Part shown: piece after piece, positions 53,691 to 64,000 of the stretch | How the letters are laid out: each line of letters begins with the position of its first letter | Position numbering within the stretch: the first letter of the stretch is position 1 | Assembly (NCBI GenBank): GCA_945910005.1 | Contig: OX246737.1 | Span: forward strand, 83,731,414 to 83,795,413 | DNA from: Isoperla grammatica | Taxonomy: Eukaryota; Arthropoda; Insecta; Plecoptera; Perlodidae | Direction: 5' to 3' | DNA length: 64,000 bases | Notes under the pieces: generated by a model | Databases searched by the model: none | What the model saw: only the letters and a program-made list of their open reading frames with translations | Told to the model about the DNA's origin: nothing | Program-made: the position numbers and the translations under genes

Positions 53691-56600
53691 AACCACATGA
53701 AACATATTAGGACAACGCATGTTTCCTCGCTTGTGACGGTGACTGTACGTGATAAACCCTGTGCTAAGTCAGTGACATGAGAGCAACTACATGCAACATA
53801 TGAAGACAACGCAAGTTTCCTCGCTTGTGAAGGTGACTGTACTTGATAAACCCTGCGCTAAGTCAGTGACATGAGAGCAACTACATGCATTATATGAAGA
53901 CAATGCATGTTTCCTCGCTTGTGACGGTGACTGTACTTGATAAACCCTGCGCTAAGTAAGTGACATGAGAGCAACTACATGCAACATATTAGGACAACAT
54001 ATATTTCCTCGCTTGTGACGGTAACTGTACGTGATAAACCCTGCGCTAAGTCAGTGACATGAGAGCAACTACATGCAACATATTAGGACAACGCATGTTT
54101 CCTCGCTTGTGACGGTGACTGTACGTGATAAACCCTGCGCTTTGTCAGTGACATGAGAGCAACAACATGCAACATATGAAGACAACGCATGTTTCCTCGC
54201 TTATGACGGTGACTGTACGTGATAAACCCTGCGCTAAGTCAGTGACATGAGAGCAACTACATGCAACATATGAAGACAACGCATGTTTCCTCGCTTGTGA
54301 AGGTGACTGTACTTGATAAACCCTGCGCTAAGTCAGTGACATGAGAGCAACTACATGCAACATATGAAGACAACGCATGTTTCCTCGCTTGTCACGGTAA
54401 CTGTACATGATAAACCCTGCGCTAAGTCAGTGACATGAGAGCAACTACATGCAACAAATTAGGACAACGCATGTTTCCTTTCTTGTGAAGGTGACTGTAC
54501 TTGATAAACCCTGCGCTAAGTCAGGGACATGACAGCAACTACATGAAACATATTAGGACAACGCATGTTTCCTCGCTTGTGACGGTGACTGTACGTGAAA
54601 AACCCTGTGCTTAGTCAGTGACATGAGAGCAACAACATGCAACATATGAAGACAACGCAAGTTTCCTCGCTTGTGAAGGTGACTGTACTTGATAAACCCT
54701 GCGCTCAGTCAGTGACATGAGAGCAACTACATGCATTATATGAAGACAATGCATGTTTCCTCGCTTGTGACGGTGACTGTACTTGATAAACCCTGCGCTA
54801 AGTCAGTGACATGAGAGCAACTTCATGCAACATATTAGGACAACGCATGTTTCCTCGCTTGTGACGGTGACTGTACGCGATAAACCCTGCGCTAAGTCAG
54901 TGACATGAGAGCAACTACATGCAACATATTAGGACAACGCATGTTTCCTCGCTTGTGACGGTGACTGTACGTGATAAACCCTTCGCTAAGTCAGTGACAT
55001 GAGAGCAACTACATGCAACATATGAAGACAACGCATGTTTCCTCGCTTGTGACGGTGACTGTTAGTGATAAACCCTGCGCTAAGTCAGTGACATGAGAGC
55101 AACTACATGCAACATATGAAGACAACGCATGTTTCCTCGCTTGTGAAGGTGACTGTACTTGATAAACCCTGCGCTAAGTCAGTGACATGAGAGCAACTAC
55201 ATGCAACATATGAAGACAATGCATGTTTCCTCGCTTGTGACGGTGACTGTACTTGATAAACCCTGCGCTAAGTCAGTGACATGAGAGCAACTACATGAAA
55301 CATATTAGGACAACGCATGTTTCCTCGCTTGTGACGGTGACTGTACGTGATAATTCCTGCGCTAAGTCAGTGACATGAGGGCAACTATATGCAACATATG
55401 AAGACAACGCAGGTTTCCTCGCTTGTGACGGTGACTGTACGTGATAAACCCTGCGCTAAGTCAGTGACATGAGAGCAACTACATGCAACATATGAAGACA
55501 ACGCATGTTTCCTCGCTTGTGACGGTGACTGTACGTGATAAACCCTGCGCTAAGTCAGTGACATGAGAGCAACTACATGCAACATATGAAACCTACGCAT
55601 GTTTCATCGCTTGTGACGGTGACTGTACTTGATAAACCCTGCACTAAGTCAGTGACATGAAAGCAACTACATGCAACATATGAAGACAACGCATGTTTCC
55701 TCGCTTGTGACGGTGACTGTACGTGATAACCCCTACGCTAAGTCAGTGACATGAGAGCAACTACATGCAACATATGAAGACAACACATGTTTCCTCGCTT
55801 GTGACGGTGACTGTACTTGATAAACCCTGCGCTAAGTCAGTGACATGAGAGCAACTACATGCAACATATGAAGACAACACATGTTTCCTCGCTTGTGAAG
55901 GTGACTGTACTTGATAAACCCTGCGCTAAGTCAGTGACATGAGAGCAACTACATGCAACATATGAAGACAACACATGTTTCCTCGCTTGTGACGGTGACT
56001 GTACGTGATAAACCCTGCGTGAAGTCAGTGACATGAAAGCAACTTCATGCAACATATTAGGACAACGCATGTTTCCTCGCTTGTGACGGTGACTGTACGT
56101 GATTAACCCTGCGCTAAGTCAGTGACATGAGAGCAACTACATGCAACCTATTAGGACAACGCATGTTTCCTCGCATGTGAAGGTGACTGTACTTGATAAA
56201 CCCTGCGCTAAGTCAGTGACATGAGAGCAACTACATGCAACATATTAGGACAACGCATGTTTCCTCGCTTGTGAAGGTGACTGTGCTTGAAAAAAACCTG
56301 CGCTCAGTCAGTGACATGAGAGCAACTACATGCAACATATGAAGACAATGAATGTTTCCTCGCTTGTGACGGTGACTGTACTTGATAAACCCTGCGCTAA
56401 GTCAGTGACATGAAAGCAACTACATGCAACATATGAAGACAACGCATGTTTCCTCACTTGTGACGGTGACTGTACTTGATAACCCCTCCGCTAAGTCAGT
56501 GAAATGAGAACAACTACATGCAACATATGAAGACAACGCATGTTTCCTCGCTTGTGCCGGTGACTGTACGTGATAAACCCTGCGCTAAGTCAGTGACATG

Positions 56601-57366
56601 AGAGCAACTACATGCAACATATGAAGACAACGCATGTTTCCTTGCTTGTGAAGGTGACTGTACTTGATAAACCCTGCGCTTAGTCAGTGACAAGAGAGCA
56701 ACTACATGCAACATAAGAAGACAACGCATGTTTCTTCGCTTGTCACGGTAACTGTACTTGATAAACCCTGCGCTAAGTCAGTGACATGAGAGCAACTACA
56801 TGCAACATATGAAGACAACGCATGTTTCCTCGCTTGTGAAAGTGACTGTACTTGATAAACCCTGCGCTAAGTCAGTGACATGAGAGCAACTACATGCAAC
56901 ATATGAAGACAACGCATGTTTCCTCGCTTGTCACGGTAACTGTACATGATAAACCCTGCGCTAAGTCAGTGACATGACAGCAACTACATAAAACATATTA
57001 GGACAACGAATGTTTCCTCGCTTGTGACGGTGACTGTACGTGATAAACCCTGTGCTAAGTCAGTGACATGAGAGCAACTACATGCAACATATGAAGACAA
57101 CGCAAGTTTCCTCGCTTGTGAAGGTGACTGTACTTGATAAACCCTGCGCTAAGTCAGTGACATGAGAGCAGCTACATGTATTATATGAAGACAATGCATG
57201 TTTCCTCGCTTGTGACGGTGACTGTACTTGATAAACCCTGCGCTAAGTCAGTGACATGAGAGCAACTACATGCAACATATTAGGACAACGCATGTTTCCT
57301 CGCTTGTGACGGTGACTGTACGTGATTAACCCTGCGCTAAGTCAGTGACATGAGAGCAACTACATG

Positions 57367-60300
57367 CAACATATTAGGACAACGCATGTTTCCTCGCTTG
57401 TGACGGTGACTGTACGTGATAAACCCTGCGCTAAGTCAGTGACATGAGAGCAACTACATGCAACATATGAAGACAACGCATGTTTCCTCGCTTGTGACGG
57501 TGACTGTACGTGATAAACCCTGCGCTAAGTCAGTGACATTAGAGCAACTACATGCAACATATGAAGACAACGCATGTTTCCTCGCTTGTCACGGTAACTG
57601 TACATGATAAACCCTGCGCTAAGTCAGTGACATGACAGCAACCACATGAAACATATTAGGACAACGCATGTTTCCTCGCTTGTGACGGTGACTGTACGTG
57701 ATAAACCCTGTGCTAAGTCAGTGACATGAGAGCAACTACATGCAACATATGAAGACAACGCAAGTTTCCTCGCTTGTGAAGGTGACTGTACTTGATAAAC
57801 CCTGCGCTAAGTCAGTGACATGAGAGCAACTACATGCATTTTATGAAGACAATGCATGTTTCCTCGCTTGTGACGGTGACTGTACTTGATAAACCCTGCG
57901 CTAAGTCAGTGACATGAGAGCAACTTCATGCAACATATTAGGACAACGCATGTTTCCTCGCTTGTGACGGTAACTGTACGTGATAAACCCTGCGCTAAGT
58001 CAGTGACATGAGAGCAACTACATGCAACATATTAGGACAACGCATGTTTCCTCGCTTGTGACGGTGACTGTACGTGATAAACCCTGCGCTTTGTCAGTGA
58101 CATGAGAGCAACTACATGCAACATATGAAGACAACGCATGTTTCCTCGCTTGTGACGGTGACTGTACGTGATAAACCCTGCGCTAAGTCAGTGACATGAG
58201 AGCAACTACATGCAACATATGAAGACAACGCATGTTTCCTCGCTTGTGAAGGTGACTGTACTTGATAAACCCTGCGCTAAGTCAGTGACATGAGAGCAAC
58301 TACATGCAACATATGAAGACAATGCATGTTTCCTCGCTTGTGACGGTGACTGTACTTGATAAACCCTGCGCTAAGTCAGTGACATGAGAGCAACTACATG
58401 AAACATATTAGGACAACGCATGTTTCCTCGCTTGTGACGGTGACTGTACGTGATAATTCCTGCGCTAAGTCAGTGACATGAGGGCAACTACATGCAACAT
58501 ATGAAGACAACGCATGTTTCCTCGCTTGTGAAGGTGACTGTACTTGATAAACCCTGCGCTAAGTCAGTGACATGAGAGCAACTACATGCAACATATGAAG
58601 ACAATGCATGTTTCCTCGCTTGTGACGGTGACTGTACTTGATAAACCCTGCGCTAAGTCAGTGACATGAGAGCAACTACATGAAACTGATTAGGACAACG
58701 CATGTTTCCTCGCTTGTGACGGTGACTGTACGTGATAATTCCTGCGCTAAGTCAGTGACATGAGGGCAACTATATGCAACATATGAAGACAACGCATGTT
58801 TCCTCGCTTGTGACGGTGACTGTACGTGATAAACCCTGCGCTAAGTCAGTGACATGAGAGCAACTACATGCAACATATGAAGACAACGCATGTTTCCTCG
58901 CTTGTGACGGTGACTGTACGTGATAAACCCTGCGCTTAGTCAGTGACATGAGAGCAACTACATGCAACATATGAAGACTACGCATGTTTCATCGCTTGTG
59001 ACGGTGACTGTACTTGATAAACCCTGCACTAAGTCAGTGACATGAAAGCAACTACATGCAACATATGAAGACAACGCATGTTTCCTCGCTTGTGACGGTG
59101 ACTGTACGTGATAACCCGTGCGCTAAGTCAGTGACATGCGAGCAACTACATGCAACATATGAAGACAACACATGTTTCCTCGCTTGTGACGGTGACTGTA
59201 CTTGATAAACCCTGCGCTAAGTCAGTTACATGAGAGCAACTACATGCAACATATGAAGACAACACATGTTTCCTCGTTTGTGAAGGTGACTGTACTTAAT
59301 AAACCCTGAGCTAAGTCAGTGACATGAGAGCAACTACATGCAACATATGAAGACAACACATGTTTCCTCGCTTGTGACGGTGACTGTACGTGATAAACCC
59401 TGCGTGAAGTCAGTGACATGAAAGCAACTACATGCAACATATTAGGACAACGCATGTTTCCTCGCTTGTGACGGTGACTGTACGTTATTAACCCTGCGCT
59501 AAGTCAGTGACATGAGAGCAACTACATGCAACATATTAGGGCAACGCATGTTTCCTCGCTTGTGAAGGTGACTGTACTTGATAAACCCTGCGCTCAGTCA
59601 GTGACATGAGAGCAACTACATGCAACATATGAAGACAACGCATGTTTCATCGCTTGTTAAGGTGACTGTACGTGATAAACCCTGCGCTCAGTCAGTGACA
59701 TGGGAGCAACTACATGCAACATATGAAGACAACGCATGTTTCCTCGCTTGTGAAGGTGACTGTACTTGATAAACCCAGCGCTAAGTCAGTGACATGAGAG
59801 CAACTACATGCAACATATGAAGACAATGCATGTTTCCTCGCTTGTTACGGTGACTGTACTTGATAAACCCTGCGCTAAGTCAGTGACATGAGAGCAACTA
59901 CATGCAACATATTAGGACAACGCATGTTTCCTCGCTTGTGAAGGTGACTGTACTTGATAAACCCTGGGCTAAGTCAGTGACATGAGAGCAACTACATGCA
60001 ACATATTAGGACAACGCATGTTTCCTCGCTTGTGACGGTGACTGTACTTGATAAACCCTGCGCTAAGTCAGTGACTTGAGAGCAACTACATGCAACATAT
60101 TAGGACAACGCATGTTTCCTCGTTTGTGACGGTGACTGTACGTGATAAACCCTGCGCTAAGTCAGTGACATGAGAGCAACTACATGCAACATATGAAGAC
60201 AACGCATGTTTCCTCGCTTGTGACGGTGACTGTACGTGATAAACCCTGCGCTAAGTCAGTGACATTTGAGCAACTACATGCAACATATGAAGACAACGCA

Positions 60301-63300
60301 TGTTTCAACGCTTGTGACGGTGACTGTACTTGATAAACCCTGCGCTAAGTCAGTGACATTAAAGCAACTACATGCAACATATGAAGACAACGCATGTTTC
60401 CTCACTTGTGACGGTGACTGTACGTGATAAACCCTGCGCTAAGTCAGTGACATGAGAGCAACTACATGCAACATGTGAAGACAACACATGTTTCCTCGCT
60501 TGTGACGGTGACTGTACGTGATAAACCCTGCGCTAAGTCAGTGACATGAGAGCAACTACATGCAACCTATTAGGACAACGCATGTTTCCTCGCTTGTGAA
60601 GGTGACTGTACTTGATAAACCCTGCGCTTAGTCAGTGACATGAGAGCAACTACATGCAACATATTAGGGCAACGCATGTTTCCTCGCTTGTGAAGGTGAC
60701 TGTACTTGATAAACCCTGCGCTCAGTCAGTGACATGAGAGCAACTACATGCAACATATGAAGACAACGCATGTTTCATCGCTTGTGAAGGTGACTGTACT
60801 TAATAAACCCTGCGCTTAGTCAGTGACATGAGGGCAACTACATGCAACATATGAAGACAACGCATGTTTCCTCGCTTGTGAAGGTGACTGTACTTGATAA
60901 ACCCTGCGCTAAGTAAGTGACATGAAAGCAACTACATGCAACATATGAAGACAACGCATGTTTCGTCGCTTGTGACGGTGACTGTACTTGATAACCCCTC
61001 CGCTAAGTCAGTGACATGAGAGCAACTACATGCAGTATATGAAGACAACGCATGTTTCCTCGTTTGTGACGGTGACTGTACGAGATAAACCCTGCGCTAA
61101 GTCAGTGACATGAGAGCAACTACATGCACCATATGAAGACAACGCATGTTTCCTCGCTTGTGACTGTGACTGTACGTGATAAACCCTGCGCTAAGTCAGT
61201 GACATGAGAGCAACTACATGAAACATATTAGGACAACGCATGTTTCCTCGCTTGTGATGGTGACTGTACGTGAGTAACCCTGCGCTAAGTCAGTGACATG
61301 AGAGCAACTACATGCAACATATGAAGACAACGCATGTTTCCTCGCTTGTGAAGGTGACTGTACTTAATAAACCCTGCGCTAAGTCAGTGACATGAGGGCA
61401 ACTACATGCAACATATGAAGACAACGCATGTTTCCTCGCTTGTGAAGGTGACTGTACTTGATAAACCCTGCGCTAAGTCAGTGACATGAGAGCAACTACA
61501 TGCAACATATGAAGACAATGAATGTTTCCTCGCTTGTGACGGTGACTGTACTTGATAAACCCTGCGCTAAGTCAGTGACATGAAAGCAACTACATGCAAC
61601 ATATGAAGACAACGCATGTTTCCTCGCTTGTGACGGTGACTGTACTTGATAACCCCTCCGCTAAGTCAGTGAAATGAGAGCAACTTCATGCAACATATGA
61701 AGACAACGCATGTTTCCTCGCTTGTGACGGTGACTGTACGTGATAAACCCTGCGCTAAGTCAGTGACATGAGAGCAACTACATGCAACATATGAAGACAA
61801 CGCATGTTTCCTCGCTTGTGAAGGTGACTGTACTTGATAAACCCTGCGCTTAGTCAGTGACATGAGAGCAACTACATGCAACATAAGAAGACAACGCATG
61901 TTTCCTCGCTTGTCACGGTAACTGTACTTGATAAACCCTGCGCTAAGTCAGTGACATGAGAGCAACTACATGCAACATATGAAGACAACGCATGTTTCCT
62001 CGCTTGTGAAGGTGACTGTACTTGATAAACCCTGCGCTAAGTCAGTAACATGAGAGCAACTACATGCAACATATGAAGACAACGCATGTTTCCTCGCTTG
62101 TCACGGTAACTGTACATGATAAACCCTGCGCTAAGTCAGTGACATGAGAGCAACTACATGCAACAAATTAGGACAACGCATGTTTCCTTGCTTGTGAAGG
62201 TGACTGTACTTGATAAACCCTGCGCTAAGTCAGTGACATGACAGCAACTACATGAAACATATTAGGACAACGCATGTTTCCTCGCTTGTGACGGTGACTG
62301 TACGTGATAAACCCTGTGCTTAGTCAGTGACATGAGAGCAACAACATGCAACATATGAAGACAACGCAAGTTTCCTCGCTTGTGAAGGTGACTGTACTTG
62401 ATAAACCCTGCGCTCAGTCAGTGACATGAGAGCAACTACATGCATTATATAAAGACAATGCATGTTTCCTCGCTTGTGACGGTGACTGTACTTGATAAAC
62501 CCTGCGCTAAGTCAGTGACATGAAAGCAACTACATGCAACATATGAAGACAACGCATGTTTCCTCGCTTGTGACGGTGACTGTACTTGATAACCCCTCCG
62601 CTAAGTCAGTGAAATGAGAGCAACTACATGCAACATATGAAGACAACGCATGTTTCCTCGCTTGTGACGGTGACTGTACGTGATAAACCCTGCGCTAAGT
62701 CAGTGACATGTGAGCAACTACATGCAACATATGAAGACAACGCATGTTTCCTCGCTTGTCACGGTAACTGTACATGATAAACCCTGCGCTAAGTCAGTGA
62801 CATTCTACAACTACATGAAACATATTAGGACAACGAATGTTTCCTCGCTTGTGACGGTGACTGTACGTGATAAACCCTGTGCTAAGTCAGTGACATGAGA
62901 GCAACTACATGCAACATATGAAGACAACGCAAGTTTCCCCGCTTGTGAAGGTGACTGTACTTGATAAACCCTGCGCTAAGTCAGTGACATGAGAGCAACT
63001 ACATGCATTATATGAAGACAATGCATGTTTCCTCGCTTGTGACGGTGACTGTACTTGATAAACCCTGCGCTAAGTCAGTGACATGAGAGCAACTACATGC
63101 AACATATTAGGACAACGCATGTTTCCTCGCTTGTGACGGTGACTGTACGTGATAAACCCTGCGCTAAGTCAGTGACATGAGAGCAACTACATGCAACATA
63201 TGAAGACAACGCATGTTTCCTCGCTTGTGACGTTGACTCTACGTGATAATGCCTGCGCTAAGTCAGTGACATTAGAGCAACTACATGCAACATATGAAGA

Positions 63301-63384
63301 CAACGCATGTTTTTTTCTCGCTTGTCACGGTAACTGTACATGATAAACCCTGCGCTAAGTCAGTGACATGACAGCAACCACATG
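57367..63384. repeat. 6.11-kb higher-order unit, third (dispersed) copy
   Basis: Aligns to 36497-42607 at +20870 and to 42608-48717 at about +14759 until near 62760, after which the offset drops by one monomer (GACGTTGACTC at 42455/48565 and 63229). It is 6018 bp, 64 monomers with small indels, including a 3-bp T expansion near 63310 (GTTTTTTTCTCG). It lacks the GTAGGGC change near 58754 and the TAAGAGC change near 61017 shared by the two tandem copies, so it is the outgroup of that pair. Confidence 0.82.
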
Positions 63385-64000
63385 AAACATATTAGGACAA
63401 CGCATGTTTCCTCGCTTGTGACGGTGACTGTACGTGATAAACCCTGTGCTAAGTCAGTGACATGAGAGCAACTACATGCAACATATGAAGACAACGCAAG
63501 TTTCCTCGCTTGTGAAGGTGACTGTACTTGATAAACCCTGCGCTAAGTCAGTGACATGAGAGCAACTACATGCAACATATGAAGACAACGCAAGTTTCCT
63601 CGCTTGTGAAGGTGACTGTACTTGATAAACCCTGCGCTAAGTCAGTGACATGAGAGCAACTACATGCATTATATGAAGACAATGCATGTTTCCTCGCTTG
63701 TGACGGTGACTGTACTTGATAAACCCTGCGCTAAGTCAGTGACATGAGAGCAACTACATGCAACATATTAGGACAACACATGTTTCCTCGCTTGTGACGG
63801 TAACTGTACGTGATAAACCCTGCGCTAAGTCAGTGACATGAGAGCAACTACATGCAACATATTAGGACAACGCATGTTTCCTCGCTTGTGACGGTGACTG
63901 TACGTGATAAACCCTGCGCTAAGTCAGTGACATGAGAGCAACTACATGGAACATATGAAGACAACGCATGTTTCCTCGCTTGTGACGGTGACTGTACGTG
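63385..64000. repeat. Satellite at window end, collinear with 48718 onward
   Basis: Continues the order seen after copy 2 of the 6.11-kb unit, including two successive AACGCAAGTTTCC monomers (63498 and 63592, compare 48831 and 48925). The array is cut by the window edge and clearly extends beyond it. Confidence 0.8.

Larger units (their letters stand above)
48718..57366. repeat. Satellite higher-order mosaic, right-centre region
   Basis: All satellite. It contains a local 3-monomer duplication (50083-50646), copy B of the 301-monomer block (50304-53514), two whole-monomer deletion junctions near 53.5-53.7 kb, then a stretch (53685 onward) collinear with 32814 onward at +20871. AACCTACG markers at 52582 and 55590 are 32 monomers apart, against 42 in the corresponding 30771/34719 pair. 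No gene or other element is seen. Confidence 0.9.
7006..64000. repeat. 94-bp satellite array, main block (about 606 monomers)
   Basis: Continuous head-to-tail monomers of 94 bp with no unrelated insertion up to the window end. Using the left-flank phase, the common variants are: position 10/12 (GAAG versus TAGG after CATAT); position 39 (GTGACGG versus GTGAAGG) linked to 51 (TACGTGAT versus TACTTGAT); position 37/43/51 (GTCACGGTAAC with TACATGAT or TACTTGAT); position 19 (AACGCATG versus AACACATG); and positions 61-69 (CTGCGCTAA, CTCCGCTAA, CTGTGCTAA, CTGCGCTCA, CTGCGTGAA). Indels are rare and usually 1-3 bp. The order of variants repeats over kilobases, giving higher-order structure. The minus-strand open frames of about 71 codons seen throughout arise because 94 = 3x31+1 and the monomer carries few minus-strand stops (TAG at phase 91-89, TGA at 73-71). 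They are not genes. Confidence 0.98.

Noticed and set aside
62710..62898. Plus-strand 62-codon open frame
   Set aside because: Lies wholly within two satellite monomers and exists only because of local substitutions (ACATTCTACAAC); no domain or conservation.
1..64000. CRISPR array
   Set aside because: The repeats abut with no unique spacers, the unit is 94 bp, no cas genes are present, and the LINE shows the DNA is eukaryotic.
7006..64000. CENP-B-box-like motif or a fixed dyad in the monomer
   Set aside because: No match to the vertebrate box was seen; only short palindromes such as CATATG occur, which are expected by chance.

Overview
The window is eukaryotic heterochromatin-type DNA: about 58 kb of one continuous 94-bp satellite, interrupted once by a near-complete non-LTR retrotransposon (LINE). 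There are no host genes, tRNA or rRNA genes, operons or other bacterial features. The LINE architecture points to an animal, most likely an arthropod: a zinc-knuckle ORF1, then an ORF2 with endonuclease, reverse transcriptase, RNase H and a C-terminal CCHC motif. I cannot assign an order or species from the sequence alone.

Layout. Positions 1-1257 are satellite. Positions 1258-7005 hold a 5748-bp LINE of I/Nimb-like type on the minus strand. It is flanked by a perfect 12-bp target-site duplication (1246-1257 and 7006-7017), so both ends are intact. Its 5' end is at 7005 and its 3' end, a short (TAAC)n tail, is at 1258. ORF1 (6434-5061) is open. ORF2 (5023-1340) is open except for one in-frame TGA at codon 10 (4994-4996), which fits a CGA to TGA transition. 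Positions 7006-64000 are uninterrupted satellite in the same strand orientation and register as the left flank.

Satellite organisation. The monomer (phase 1 set at GCAACATATGAAGACAACGC) is about 94 bp and present in roughly 620 copies. Variants at a few positions (10/12, 37/43, 39/51, 19, 65, 85) recur in fixed order, so the array is a higher-order-repeat mosaic. The clearest long-range units are: a 5921-bp tandem duplication (63 monomers minus 1 bp) at about 7201-13121 and 13122-19042; a 6110/6111-bp tandem duplication (65 monomers) at 36497-42607 and 42608-48717, with a third copy one monomer shorter at 57367-63384; a 42-monomer tandem step at about 30.8-33.5 kb and 34.7-37.4 kb; and a 3.2-kb block repeated exactly 301 monomers apart (about 22.0-25.2 kb and 50.3-53.5 kb). 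Internal deletions of 8 and 2 whole monomers near 53.5-53.7 kb show the array also contracts in monomer steps.

How it fits together. The pattern suggests repeated unequal exchange or gene conversion of multi-monomer blocks, plus C-to-T decay at every CpG of the monomer. The LINE landed inside one monomer of an already established higher-order unit; uninterrupted paralogues of that insertion site exist elsewhere in the window. The many short minus-strand open frames in the satellite come from the 94-bp (3n+1) period and are not reported as genes. I found no convincing new multi-gene system. The points of interest are the satellite's hierarchical structure and the clean insertion event.
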